A stretch of 64,000 nucleotides of DNA. Source: Prunella strophiata (taxonomy: Eukaryota > Chordata > Aves > Passeriformes > Prunellidae). The stretch lies in contig JAZBQD010000015.1 in assembly GCA_036583965.1 (NCBI GenBank), positions 23,279,310 to 23,343,309 of the forward strand. The letters are read 5' to 3'. Of this stretch, positions 42,301 through 51,544 are shown in pieces (position 1 is the stretch's first letter; every line of letters begins with the position of its first letter). The notes beneath the pieces were generated by a model that saw nothing but the letters and a program-made list of their open reading frames with translations, searched no databases and was not told the DNA's origin. The position numbers and the translations under genes were made by a program.

Positions 42301-43898
42301 TTCTGAGTCATGGGCTTCAGTTTGATCACCCCAAGAATGCAGCTACCACTAGCTGGTCTCTTTGCCTTTCCTAAGAACAGAAAGCTGTCAAATTACTGCA
42401 TCAAGAACCAGATTCCAGGTTACTGGGGATAGATTCTGCTGTACAGAAAAACCAAGACCTTCCAGTGATTTGTCTCCTCCATTTCAAGCAAGTATGATTC
42501 AAAAGATGAACTAAAGAGGAGCCAAACGATATAATACAGGTCTCACAATCATCATCTCCTGTGGTCCATTCACACTAGGGTGATCTTTAGAAAACTACAG
42601 GGGTTTTGGAAGGAGGATATTTCCTGTGCATGGATCATGCAGATGGGTGGCTTGCTATTCTGCTGCCCTTCACATCAGCTACAAAGCTATAAGTCTATTG
42701 TTTTACTTGATCATAGTGTACTTTAGGAGTTAGGAAGGCAGAATCTGTAAATGCATCTATTCTAAATGTTCTTCTGGCCAGTAAAAAAACCCAAAAATTC
42801 AAATCTACTTCAAATGTCATATGTTAGTCAAAAGGAAAGTTTTGTGTTTATGAGTCTTTATGGGCTCTCAGAAACTTAAAAATACCATGAATAGTCTGAC
42901 TCATGCTGCTCATATCACTGGTCTTTCCTAATGAGCACATAATACTGCTATGAAAATATTTGATGACAAGTTTTAAACCAGTAACAGTACCAATGCAATT
43001 TTTTTTTCCATACAAAATTATTTCTTCATTTCCCCATGCATCAGATGAATCATAAAGCCACCAATGTGTGATGTGCACTGCAATGACCTGATACTACTTG
43101 AGGCTTTAGGATCCCCTCTTAAAAGTGAATTAATCTCACAGGAATAGTCTTTTCCTTACTGTGATATACAGTGTTGTGTATATTGAGCAACTTGGCATAA
43201 TCTGGATGTACAGACTGTACAGATCTAGTGTGCTGAGTCAATGAAACAGCTACTCAAATTATTCTTAGCTGGCTGGAGTGATTCCTCTGGGAAGAAATTG
43301 AAGCTAGCGTGAATTTTGCTGCAACATACATCTAGATTCAGATTTACTCAAAGAATGAGAGCAGGCCAAATGTCACAGAATTAGGAAGACAGAGGAAAGG
43401 AAGTTGGCAAATAAGATATTTCTTTTCCCATCCATGTGTAAAAGGATTTGTCTTTATGCTGGCATGTGGTAATTTTGATAACCTCAATCACAGGGGAAGA
43501 AACAGCCTTCCCTCTCTTACTGTGGATATATGTTTGGATTTTGTTGGTACAGAATGATTATATGTGCTGTTCTATTTTCCCTCGTTTGTTATCACCAACA
43601 ATCTTATTGATTCAGACTGAAATTTTCTGTCTTAGTTTTCTCTGATTAGTCTACTGCATCATTTTTTTCAGATACTTCCTCAGAAAAGCCTCCCATATCT
43701 AGAAGCTGCCAGCTTGAACAAAGCCATGGGAAGCCTAATTCAAAGAAGCCACTTTCCATGTCACAGCTGATGCAATGGAAGCATTTCTCTGGGCAACATC
43801 AGACTCTTGCTGATCCTTTCCTTGAAAGGATAAAAGAGAATGTTTCTTTCATTTTCCAGAATGTAACCAATCCTACTTCCCCACCTAGTAAAGCTTGA
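20092..43898 (+). CDS. RAD54B: RAD54B gene, twelve 3'-most coding exons (span)
   Basis: RAD54B is a nuclear SWI2/SNF2-family dsDNA-dependent ATPase and translocase that works with RAD51 (and DMC1 in meiosis) in homologous recombination. The twelve exons total 2451 bp, about 815 residues, against roughly 910 in the human protein. About 95-100 N-terminal residues are therefore missing upstream. Motifs appear in the expected order: Walker A (DEMGLGKT), motif Ia ([14 protein letters not shown]), DEGH box ([12 protein letters not shown]), motif III ([11 protein letters not shown]), IV ([10 protein letters not shown]), V ([11 protein letters not shown]) and VI ([15 protein letters not shown]). Exon phases all agree except for one extra base in the fourth exon here, which creates a premature stop. 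One intron is GC-AG. Identification rests on motif order and similarity to remembered vertebrate RAD54B; RAD54L is excluded by the KYFSVVWCK segment and the C-terminus. Confidence 0.95.
20293..23431. other. RAD54B: RAD54B intron, no other feature recognised
   Basis: GT-AG intron of 3.1 kb. It contains T-runs interrupted by one C at 22553-22582 and short duplications at 22804-22854. No mobile element or exon is recognised. Confidence 0.75.
22804..22854 (+). repeat. Short tandem duplication, 28-bp period
   Basis: A 23-base segment starting CAGCTGTAGCTGTATTTTG at 22804-22826 recurs without change at 22832-22854. Confidence 0.9.
23432..23719 (+). CDS. RAD54B: RAD54B exon B (linker to the helicase core)
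   Basis: Acceptor TTCTTTTAG ends at 23431 and donor A|GTAAGA starts at 23720. The 288-bp exon completes the split glycine codon and leaves one base. It encodes [40 protein letters not shown] and, near the end, [11 protein letters not shown]. The [10 protein letters not shown] and CKPRHDP stretches are family signatures. The frame is intact. An open frame continues into the intron to 23748 but is not coding. Confidence 0.95.
23720..26127. other. RAD54B: RAD54B intron, no other feature recognised
   Basis: GT-AG intron of 2.4 kb, AT-rich. No repeat family or exon was recognised on either strand. Confidence 0.75.
26128..26290 (+). CDS. RAD54B: RAD54B exon C (start of the SNF2 core)
   Basis: Acceptor CTTGAAG ends at 26127 and donor GAG|GTAAGG starts at 26291. 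It encodes [40 protein letters not shown] and [22 protein letters not shown] is the Q-motif-like entry to the SNF2 ATPase fold. The exon ends in phase 2 (AG of an arginine codon) and joins exon D in frame. The acceptor has a weak pyrimidine tract. Confidence 0.95.
26984..27210 (+). CDS. RAD54B: RAD54B exon D with Walker A motif; carries a +1 frameshift
   Basis: Acceptor TTGCCTCTTGCAG ends at 26983 and donor CAG|GTAAGA starts at 27211. It encodes [20 protein letters not shown] (Walker A) and [20 protein letters not shown] (motif Ia). After the TTA leucine codon the sequence reads GGG AAG TGA. Removing one G from the run at 27174-27176 restores the conserved residues [11 protein letters not shown] and the correct exit phase. 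The exon is 227 bp where 226 is expected. As given, the reading frame stops at 27180-27182. The rest of the gene is intact, so an assembly or read error is at least as likely as a true lesion. Confidence 0.93.
27287..27327 (+). repeat. Poly(T) run of 41
   Basis: Uninterrupted T-run 76 bases past the exon D donor, preceded by a T-rich stretch. This length is prone to sequencing and assembly error. It could also be the reverse complement of a retrotransposed poly(A) tail, but no element body was recognised beside it. Confidence 0.9.
30795..32800 (-). mobile_element. CR1 LINE fragment, 5'-truncated, antisense in RAD54B intron
   Basis: On the minus strand the sequence follows CR1 ORF2 in order. 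First comes a pre-RT region ([19 protein letters not shown]), then RT segments ([31 protein letters not shown]), then the C-terminal end ([15 protein letters not shown]). A short 3' UTR ends near 30795 with an ATTCTAT-like motif. The frame is broken by many stops and shifts, so it is inactive. Inside it, an 18-bp unit is duplicated exactly (30955-30972 and 30973-30990). The upstream end near 32800 is approximate. The CR1 family identity is firm; the subfamily was not determined. Confidence 0.9.
33332..33539 (+). CDS. RAD54B: RAD54B exon E (DEGH box)
   Basis: Acceptor TTTATGCCTGCAG ends at 33331 and donor CTG|GTTAGT starts at 33540. It encodes [40 protein letters not shown] and [20 protein letters not shown], ending RRIILTG with a split glycine codon. 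DEGH is the motif II variant of RAD54-type SNF2 ATPases and coordinates Mg-ATP. The exon enters in phase 0, as expected if the extra G in the preceding exon were absent. Confidence 0.96.
34057..34196 (+). CDS. RAD54B: RAD54B exon F (motif III)
   Basis: Acceptor TTTCTCTTTCAAG ends at 34056 and donor GAG|GTATTT starts at 34197. It encodes [20 protein letters not shown] and [18 protein letters not shown], ending [17 protein letters not shown] couples ATP hydrolysis to translocation in SNF2 enzymes. It enters phase 2 and leaves phase 0. Confidence 0.96.
34779..35069 (+). CDS. RAD54B: RAD54B exon G (inter-lobe region)
   Basis: Acceptor TTGTTCTTTTAG ends at 34778 and donor AAG|GTTATA starts at 35070. 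The 291 bp give 97 whole codons. They include [54 protein letters not shown] and [20 protein letters not shown]. The LRRT and [10 protein letters not shown] stretches are characteristic of SNF2 proteins. The donor deviates from consensus after GT but agrees with the protein boundary. Confidence 0.95.
35404..35476. repeat. Nested palindromic sequence with a perfect 14-bp inverted repeat
   Basis: Arms CTAGTACATACTAG (35445-35458) and CTAGTATGTACTAG (35463-35476) are exact reverse complements with a 4-base spacer. A second inverted pair overlaps it: AGATTACTAG at 35404-35413 and CTAGTAATCT at 35437-35446. AGATTACTAG also recurs at 35457-35466. The segment could form alternative hairpins or a cruciform. 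It lies in a RAD54B intron. Confidence 0.9.
35477..36501. other. RAD54B: Rest of the RAD54B intron between exons G and H
   Basis: The GT-AG intron runs from 35070 to 36501. Apart from the palindrome nothing is recognised in it. Confidence 0.75.
36502..36677 (+). CDS. RAD54B: RAD54B exon H (variable insert before motif IV)
   Basis: Acceptor AATTTTCAACAG ends at 36501. It encodes [40 protein letters not shown] and [18 protein letters not shown], ending in phase 2 (AG). The acidic insert is divergent between species, and [17 protein letters not shown] is conserved. The donor is AAAG|GCAAGT, a GC instead of GT. The next exon starts with the base that completes the arginine codon. Confidence 0.94.
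36678..38838 (+). other. RAD54B: GC-AG intron of RAD54B
   Basis: The 5' boundary reads AAAG|GCAAGTG and the 3' boundary TTTGACAG. Joining AG to A-GTT-GTG gives the conserved [10 protein letters not shown]. No GT at this place keeps the frame. GCAAGT after AAG is the known strong consensus of the minor GC-AG class. Nothing else is recognised in the 2.2 kb besides an A-run near 37832. Confidence 0.88.
38839..39100 (+). CDS. RAD54B: RAD54B exon I (motifs IV and V)
   Basis: Acceptor GTTTGACAG ends at 38838 and donor CAG|GTTTGG starts at 39101. It encodes [40 protein letters not shown] and [20 protein letters not shown], ending [12 protein letters not shown]. These are the second RecA-like lobe motifs of the SNF2 core. 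One base is carried in and the exon leaves in phase 0. The frame is intact. Confidence 0.96.
39101..40406. other. RAD54B: RAD54B intron, no other feature recognised
   Basis: GT-AG intron of 1.3 kb ending CTTTCCTCAG, AT-rich with an A-run near 40021. No repeat family is recognised. Confidence 0.75.
40407..40473 (+). CDS. RAD54B: RAD54B exon J (motif VI)
   Basis: A 67-bp exon between acceptor CTTTCCTCAG and donor CAG|GTCAGA at 40474. It encodes [20 protein letters not shown] and TT plus the first base of glycine. RVWRDGQ contains the arginine finger of motif VI. It was missed by simple ORF scanning because of its size. Confidence 0.96.
40774..40974 (+). CDS. RAD54B: RAD54B exon K (end of core and C-terminal region)
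   Basis: Acceptor CTTTTCAATACAG ends at 40773 and donor AAA|GTGAGT starts at 40975. It encodes [40 protein letters not shown] and [28 protein letters not shown] and [12 protein letters not shown] are typical C-terminal signatures of RAD54-type proteins. It enters with two bases and leaves with one; the frame is intact. Confidence 0.96.
40975..43671. other. RAD54B: Last RAD54B intron, no other feature recognised
   Basis: GT-AG intron of 2.7 kb ending ATTTTTTTCAG. It is AT-rich with no recognised element. Confidence 0.75.
43672..43898 (+). CDS. RAD54B: RAD54B terminal coding exon
   Basis: Acceptor ATTTTTTTCAG ends at 43671, and the TGA stop is at 43896-43898. It encodes a variable start ([20 protein letters not shown]), then [20 protein letters not shown] and [18 protein letters not shown]. 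The segment LSMSQL-QWKHFSG and [16 protein letters not shown] matches the end of vertebrate RAD54B, so the C-terminus is complete. Confidence 0.95.
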
Positions 43899-44520
43899 GT
43901 GTCTTTTTCTGCATCCTCCTTGTCACAGGCCTTGTAAACAACTGATGTGCAGTTACCTTTTGTTCTTTTTGCCCAGCTCTGTTTTGTGTGTTTCTCGTGA
44001 GGTTTCTGGGTAAATGTGATTCCTGGTGTTTATACAAAGTTACAGTTATTACTAAGTTAATAATTCCTGCTGTAATTATAATACAGATTTTAAAAACAAA
44101 CTTTTCTTTACAGTATTCTGTTCCTTTGATATCATAATTTATATGCACAAAAATTTTATGCACATTACTACTGTAAGCCTACTTTGGTTTATAGTTTTCA
44201 TTTGATCGTAATAATTTATTGCTTGTAAAGCTGGCAACTCTTCAGCCAAATTTTATAAATTAGGCAATGATGTATACAAGTGTATAGCAAGACTCTGGTT
44301 GGATTTTGTTATAACAATGTTATGTGTCTGTATAAATGCACCTTTATAACAAGGTAGATGTTTTTTTCTGTTGAATTTGCAATTTAATGAAATTCAGAGC
44401 AACAGTCACTAATGTCCAAAATTTTGAGGGCACAGCTTGGTACTGTGTCAAAATATTCTAAAATTCTTCTATTGCTTTTACTAGGGAAAATAAACTTTAT
44501 TTCTCAGACATACACAGTAC
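43899..44520 (+). other. RAD54B: Probable RAD54B 3' UTR
   Basis: AT-rich sequence after the stop without coding potential, running to a canonical AATAAA at 44489-44494 followed by T/GT-rich DNA. The end of the transcript is inferred. Confidence 0.55.
44489..44494 (+). terminator. RAD54B: Candidate polyadenylation signal of RAD54B
   Basis: AATAAA about 590 bases past the stop codon in the context GGGAAAATAAACTTT, followed by a T-rich region. It was the first clear canonical hexamer I noticed after the stop. Confidence 0.5.
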
Positions 44521-45680
44521 AGGATTATCTTCATTTTGTTAACTCCTTTTAAGGATGTGTTTTGCCAGACTGAAGTCCTGAGCATTTTTATGGTATATTT
44601 TTTAATGACTGTATTACCCTTCTTTGAAGACACAAACATTCAAAATCAGTTTGTAGCTTCAAAGTGAAGTACTTTTAAATGCCCACAAGAGCAGAAGAAT
44701 GGATAATTTTCAGAAATACTGCAAACTTACAGAATTTGAAAGACCTTGAGCAAGAAGAGGGCTCCATTGTCATAATTCTGCATTATGTCACATGATGATA
44801 TTTGGTATATGTGGCAACAGAGCCTAATTGCCCAACCAAATTTCAGAAGCATTTAAAATTATTCTCTGTGTTATTGTTAGTACTGCCTCTTTCCCTAGAC
44901 TGGCATTGAATTCACAGCCCATCCTAACCCCTCATCAGACATTCTCCTGCATTTTGATGCAGTTTTGGAACTTGAAAGCCATGTGCACTGACCTCTATTT
45001 GCCATCCATATTTATTGCAGAGGGTTTTTTGAGTTTCCTTTTATTCTAATGGGGGATTACACCAGGAAGTAATGAAGACCAAAGTGTGAGAATGATTGAG
45101 AAAGTCAACAATTCTGAACATCATTTTGGCATGCATATTGTGTTCTTGGTAATAATTAGAATGATGCTAATAGGTAGAGTTTAAGTCTTTAACATTTTAG
45201 GCTGGCTGCTAAAGAGCTCATTCTTCTCCCTGTGAGTGGTGGTGTGGTGGCCACGCTTATCCAGCTGCTGTGGTGCCCACTTGCTGCCAGGCAAAGTTCA
45301 CACAGCTTATTTTGCTTAGCAAAGACAAGGCTTGCAGCTCTGTAACAAGGTGGAGATTCTAGGTACTCTGTATGATGATGGTTATTGTAATTAATAATTA
45401 TCTGAGGCTGATGATACTTAGATCTGTGCTGCCCATAAATCTCTGTAAGTTCTCTCCTGTCCCTGTCTGTAGGAGCATGTGCTGGCCTTCTCTGCTGATG
45501 CTGTCACACTAAGTAATGCTGCTTCAAGGTCAAGAAGGCCAAAGCAGCCCATTCAAACACACTCAATTGTTGTTGTGTTTTTCTAAAGTTCTTCTAAGCC
45601 TTCTGATGTTTATATTTGTGTAATGGAGTTTTTCACACACTGTTTATATAAATAATGATTGTTTTGTATTCCTTTCTGGA
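44521..45680. other. Intergenic sequence downstream of RAD54B
   Basis: No gene or repeat family recognised. The part from 45200 to 45560 is G+C-richer than the flanks but has no long frame. Confidence 0.6.
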
Positions 45681-45689
45681 GGAGGAAAA

Positions 45690-45870
45690 AATTAATAGAC
45701 TATTAATTTGACCAGTGTGGTTGGAGGGGTGGCCATTTCACTCTCCAATCCATGGACACTTTTCAAATTCTATATATATTGAGGAAATAAACTTCCCTCT
45801 TTTTACCTTAGACCTCCCAGCGTATAGGTGGTGTTATTCATTTTGTATCAATTTATAACACTCAGTGCCA
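45690..45870 (+). mobile_element. Probable LTR fragment of an endogenous retrovirus
   Basis: The order of signals resembles a retroviral LTR: a TATA-like TATATATAT at 45770-45778, AATAAA at 45786-45791, then a U5-like segment ending near CACTCAGTGCCA. The borders are estimates and no internal coding region is attached, so it would be a solo or partial LTR. The family was not determined. Confidence 0.45.
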
Positions 45871-48800
45871 GTCACAGCTTCAGTGTGATTCCCTGTCTGT
45901 GCCCAGCTATGCCAAGCTGCCCCAGGTCTCTGGCAGTGGCAGCTGCAAGGTGATGCTCAGGGGACAGCTCCTCCTGCATCCACCCTGCCAGCCAAGTGGG
46001 TCTCCCCCTTCACCTGTCAGGATTTCAGGGCATGATGGAAGCATGCACGTGCTTCTTGGTCGTGTGGGTGAGACAATGCTGTCCAAGTAACAGGTGGCAT
46101 TACACGTGATGCAGATTGAAAATCTGATTCAGAAATTTTATTTATCCTGAAAAATGATGTTTCTCACTAGAAGGATACATTGTGGAAAATATGGGAAGCA
46201 TGAATACAGACTTTAATTTACTGTGCCATCTGTGATTCTCTCACAGTAGTCTGCAACAGCCTTCATAGTGAGACCAGCCCATCCTGCTCATGTTTTATCA
46301 TAGTATCATAACCAGCATTTCCATACAGACTGCAGCAAGGGAACATGTGAATTCCTTCACCCTTAGGAGAGAAATGCCTCCTAGGAAAAGTCCCTGTGGT
46401 GAATTTACTCTAATCTAACTGTTGACTGGTAAAGTATATTGGGGATCTCAAGTCTCCAGCTGTGCCACGTTGCCCCTTCTCTTAACAAGTGTGAAAGCCT
46501 AGAGAATGGGGAAGGTGGCTGGTGCTGAAAGACAAATATCAGGAGGATCTGATACTTGGTCTAGCAGGTGGTCTCAAATGCAGCTTCTGGATTCCTTGCC
46601 AGTGATGCCAGCTCTATGTATGTTTATGTTGCATGGTCTCACAAATCAGTCTTGGTGTCTCAGATAAAGACTTGCTCTGCTTGAAATACCTGGTGTTAAT
46701 TAATGTACTTGGTTGCCTTTTCCCATTTTTGAAGGAGGAAAGCATTAATCCACCAAATGGTAGCTCTTATGGATATATACCAAGGAGCAAGGCAAATCTG
46801 CCTTACAACAGTTCTCAAATTGCCTCTTCATTGCAGCATGAAGAGCAGCAGATACTACAGGTGTAAGCACAGTGGCAAACAGCATATTCTGTCAACAGCT
46901 GAGCAAAGATTGCCAATATTTGACATTTATTAGTGCTATGGCAATCAGTATAGAGGTATGCCTGGGGCAGCAGGTGGTGAGTGCAGTGCCACCTAAACAT
47001 CCCAGTGCCTTTATAGGTGTGAGATGTTGAGGGTTATCAGGTCAGGGTGTGCTGCATCTGAGCTGAGGCTGTTTTAGGGCACTCCCTGGAATAACACTGA
47101 TTTGAGCTGGTTTTCACCAGTGGCCCAGTGAGGAGTGCTCACCCTGTCAGAAGGGAGATCAGGAAGACACACTCCTTAGGGAATGGTCTGCTAATCTTAG
47201 AATGGCTGCTGCAAGTCTCTGAATCACCCTGGGCAGGGAGGCCTGTCAGCCAGCCCTCAGATACAGCAATCAATACTGTGTCTGTTCCTTGCCAGGCCTT
47301 AGATGGGAGGAGGGGATTTTGGAGAATTTCAATTACTTCTGGTACAGGGCATGCTGCCAGAGAGACAAGTGTACTGCGTGTTCCTGCCTGAGACCAACCC
47401 TGATTTTAAAAAGCAGAAGGAGTGGCATTTCATTTATTTCTGTATACTGCAGCAAAGTTGTTTTTTTTTTGTTTTTTTTTTGTTTTGTTTTTTTTAATGG
47501 GTTTCATATGACTGATTTTGTTGATTCAGCTTTTAACCATCTTGGCATGAGTTTTCTTGTCACTGAGATGATGACCCTTAATCATTTTTCACTTAAAGAA
47601 TAACAAGCTGAATTGTAACTCCATTCACTTTGGTGTCATACAAGTTTGTATGGCAACTGCCACAGATATGTCTTGCACTCTGACAAGAGGTTGACATCAA
47701 GTCCAGTTAAGGGTTTGCCTTTTTCAGAGGTCATAAAGTTCTTTCACTTGTCATCTGGTACAGAGAGGTGCCAAGTGGTCACTGAATGATTCTGTAATGG
47801 AAAAAAACTCAGGGAAGTTCTTAAAATGCCAAATATGGAACAAGCTTTGACAACTGCTTGGGTTTACTACCAGGAATTTGGAAAGACATGTTCCAGCCCT
47901 TGCAGGCAAGTAACACACAGAAGGAAAGTAGTTCTTTCATGTGCTTTCCATTGAATGAAAAGTTGACGTAAATCACGGTTGTTTATGTGTGGCTAAAATA
48001 AATTATGTGTTTGTGGCTAGAAGATCTGGGAAGGCTATAAAGAACAATGAGAAAAACCACTTTGGGCTTTATGGAGTAACTGAAGAATAAGCTCAATTGA
48101 GAATGGTTTTTAACTGAGGCCTGGTGTGTTTTTCCTTGGTACAAAAGCAAGACTGCTTTTGTAGGCACAGGTACTCACAGGACTTAGAATGTATGATGCA
48201 GTGTTCCACTCCTGCAAGGTGGTACATGTTTGCACAAGCTGCACCAGTCAGGACCAAATAAATAATCCTGAACACTGCAACCAGCTGGGGAGTATTGTGC
48301 TAGAAATTTCCCTTCTCGGGTACATCGGTTGCTGCTCCCTTTCTCCTGGCTTTTCATCAACATGTGGAAATATAAGCAGATTTGAAGGAAATGTGTCCAT
48401 CTAAAAGCCTCTCTGGCTGTTGCTGCTTCCAGCCTTTTCTTCTCTCTCAGCCTTGATGTCAGTCTGAGTTCTCCCTGTACTCCTTTGTTTGCTTAGTTTG
48501 ATTTACACCCACTTGACAACATATGCTCTTCATTCTCCTCTAATTAATTTCCTTCCAAGTAGGCAAAATGTCAGTCACTGTGACAAAAGCCTGGGCCCCT
48601 GTGAGCTAGGTTTTTGGGTGTTTTCTGTCAGTTAGTCATAGATCTTTTCCCTCTGTTCACATATCCCTACCTTGGCCCAGGTTTTAGTTTTCTAGAGTGT
48701 GAGTTATGACATGTAATAGTGACTTCCCTCTTGACCTTTGACTTTTCAAGGTTCCTTTTAAGGGATAGATTTGCTCAACAAAAGAAGTGCAGTCTGAAAT

Positions 48801-50117
48801 TTCCTCCCTCCACATGGAGCATGTTGCCTTTGATGGGGTTTTCATCCTGCAGGTGGTTTGGGCACATGAGACTCCACAGCCTCATTGAGTCAGAGTTCTG
48901 TGCAGGAGTCAAGGCTTATCCAAAACTTTGCAGAGCCAAGATCTAAATTCAATTCCCAAAGCAATGAGTTGAACCTTTGTGTATTATTCATGCCAATGTC
49001 ACATTTGATGTATGTACTACAAATGTAGAAGGGGTAAACAGTGCTTCCTAATGCTAAAGCTGGCCAGCACTTCCTACTATACACCACTTTCCTCTTTTCT
49101 TTGCTACTGTGAAACTTTTCCTCTTTTTTCCCCATCAATTTTTTGCTGCCAGGCTGATTTATGTTTGTGTTGCATCAAAACCTTCAGCAAAAATATCTGA
49201 TCTGTTCCTAAGACAGGGTAGGAGAAAGCACTTTGTTTTGTCCTTATTCCAGAACTGGAAACCCTTCTGCTGAAATGCCTTCTTGCCTTCATATTTTGGA
49301 TAAGGACTTAAAATAGAGGTGGGAAAAAATAGGAGGAAAAGGCATGGCTTCTGCACTAACATGTTTTTCACTGTTCCCCTCAGTTTCTGCACCAGTTTAT
49401 AAATATTTGCAAAAAAACAGGCAGCAGGAATATTCTTTCTTTTGAGCAGCTAAATTATCCCCTGATTTCTTCTACACTAGGCTTTTGTGAGACTCAGAAC
49501 TGCAAAGTGTTATCAGTTTGAGCAAGCTGCATTCCCTCAGAGCTTTGACCAGTGATCAGGCCCTGAATGCCCCACATCCCACAGAGTGACTAAATGCAGT
49601 CTGACCAGAGTTGTTTCGAGAGATTCCTTCTGCAATTCTTGGTTCCAGTTGCTCTCTGCTGGGCAGGGCACAGTGTCACAGTTGCCAGCAAGGAACTGGC
49701 TCATGTGTGTCCTAAATCAGCCATCCCATCCACCTCCAGGAGGGAAAAAGAACCATGTCACTCACTGCAGTAACACTATAGCCTAGGTGGTTTGGGGTAA
49801 GGAAACTGGAGAGATCAGGGTTGTCATGGAGAGAGAAAAGGAAGTGGAGGGGGCTTAGGAAAGCAAGGAGATGATAGGAGAGAGGGGCCAAGACTGGGCA
49901 AACAAAGGCTTAAATGGTGACCTGCTGACTGAGCAGGATATGTGGGGATGGAAGATAAAAAAAAAAAAAAAAGAAAAAATCAAGATTGGAACTAGATACC
50001 ACTAATAAACAGAAAGAAGGATTGAGTTTGGTGAAAGGAGTCAGTGCTTTCCTCCAGGTCCTGTAATGGACTCCATGATTCCTGCTCTCACATTCTGCTT
50101 TTGGTAAATGCTCATTG
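45871..50117. other. Intergenic sequence, no confirmed gene
   Basis: The only notable items are an unidentified exon-like segment (46735-46860), a T/G run near 47458-47496 and an A-run at 49958-49973. Short open frames on both strands appear to be chance. Confidence 0.55.
46735..46860 (+). other. Exon-like segment of unknown gene (candidate)
   Basis: A 126-bp segment, exactly 42 open codons, lies between an acceptor (CCTTTTCCCATTTTTGAAG) and a good donor (ACAG|GTGTAAG). The peptide is hydrophilic (EESINPPNGSSYGYIPRSK, then SSLQHEEQQILQ) and matches no protein I recognise. The open frame continues upstream to 46633. It may be an exon of an unknown transcript or chance. Confidence 0.2.
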
Positions 50118-51161
50118 TGGTTGGTTAACCTTGACTGGAGACCAGGTGCCCACCAAAGCTGCTCTATCACTCCCCTCCTCAGCTGGACAGGGGTGTGAAA
50201 ATATGACAAAAGGCTCACAGATTGAGATAAGGACAGGGAGAAATCACCCTCTGCTTGCTGTCATGGGCAAAACAGACTTGACTTGGGGAAATCAATTTCA
50301 TTTATTGCAAATCAAATTCTAAATAGAATAATGAGAAATAAATCTTAAAACAACTTCCCACACCCTCAGTTCTCCTGGGCTCAACTTCACACCCAGTTTT
50401 CTCTCCCTCCTCCCTCCCAGCAGTGCAGGGGGACAGGGAATGAGGGTTGTAGTCAGTTCATGATAGGTTGTCTATGCCTCTCCTTCCTCTTCAGAGACAG
50501 CACTGCTCACACTCGACTCCTTTTTCACCATGAGAGACAGTCCTCCACAAACTGCTCCAGTGTGAGTCCTTCCCATAGGCTGCAGATCTTCACAACTGGT
50601 TCAGAGTGGGTCCCTTCCCTGGGGTACAGTCCTTCAGGAACAGCTGCTCCAGGGTTGGTCCCCTGCAGAGGTCACAAGTCCTGCCAGCAAACCTGCTCCC
50701 CATGGGCTGCTCTCACCATGGGGCCACAGGTCCTGCCAGGGGCCTGCTCCAGTGTGGGCTTCCCATGTGGCCACAGTCTCCTTCAGTGATCCACCTGCTC
50801 TGGGCTGGGGTGCTCCAGAGGCTGCAGGTGGATCTCTGCTCCACTCTGGACCTCCCTGCTCTGCACCATGGGCTCTGGAACATCTCCTCCCCATCCTCTC
50901 TGCCGGTGTTTCTCTCACATGTTCTCACTCCTCTCCTCCAGCTGCCATTCCACATTTCCAGACCTTTCCTATTCCCTTAAACACATATCCCAGAGGTGTC
51001 ACCACCATTCCTGGTTGGCTCAGCCTTGGCCAGCTGTGGGTCTGTCCTGGTGCTGGCTGGCACTGGCTCTATCAGACATGGAGGAAGCTTTAAGCAGCTT
51101 CTTACAGAAGCCACACCTGGAGCTCCCTGCTGCCAAAATCTTCCTACTCAAACCCAATACA
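50118..51161 (-). mobile_element. High-copy avian interspersed repeat, probably an LTR-type element
   Basis: The sequence has the layout of a dispersed element I recall as widespread in bird genomes. On the + strand it runs from GCTGCTCTATCACTCCCCTC through CATGGGCAAAACAGACTTGA and a G+C-rich minisatellite-like middle. It ends with CACAGAAGCCACACCTGGAG and CAAACCCAATACA. Read on the minus strand it begins TGTATTGGGTTTG, so the TG start of an LTR fits. The family name and exact lower border are not certain. It has no intact coding frame. Confidence 0.6.
50552..50880 (+). repeat. Degenerate minisatellite, about 49-bp unit, seven copies
   Basis: Units starting CTGCTCCAG or CTGGTTCAG begin at 50552, 50596, 50644, 50693, 50744, 50795 and 50836 (spacings 44, 48, 49, 51, 51, 41). 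They share CTGCTCCAGTGTGGG-type starts and CATGGG or CCTGCCAG inner words. The array is inside the interspersed repeat and is probably part of that family. Confidence 0.8.
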
Positions 51162-51544
51162 CCTGTGGAGTCACTGGCAAAGCAATTGTTTCCTCTCAGC
51201 TGCTGTCTGTAGAGTTGACTTTGCTATTGATTTTTGCATCACTGGAAATTTGAAAGTATAATCCAGATGAAAAGGTTTACAACCTTCATTACTGCACAAC
51301 CTCCTAAAGGACACAGACATTGTTTTGCAAGCTGTGGACATTCAGGATTAATGTTGCTTTGTGGACATTTAATGACCTTGTACACATGCATCAGAGTGAA
51401 GCCTTGTGTGAGCACGTATTCTCTTTCTTTGCTTCATCCAGCTAAGAGGATGGACAGCAACCTGGGAATTAATTGTGTTGCAGCTGATGTGAATGGAATT
51501 GGTGTTTCCTACATATACAGAAATCTGGTATCATTTCAGAGCAG

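Noticed and set aside
47458..47496. T/G-rich run as a possible functional tract
   Set aside because: Simple low-complexity sequence with no adjacent exon or element.
50606..50980. Overlapping 90-125 codon frames on both strands
   Set aside because: Produced by the G+C-rich minisatellite units of the dispersed repeat, where stops are rare in several frames.
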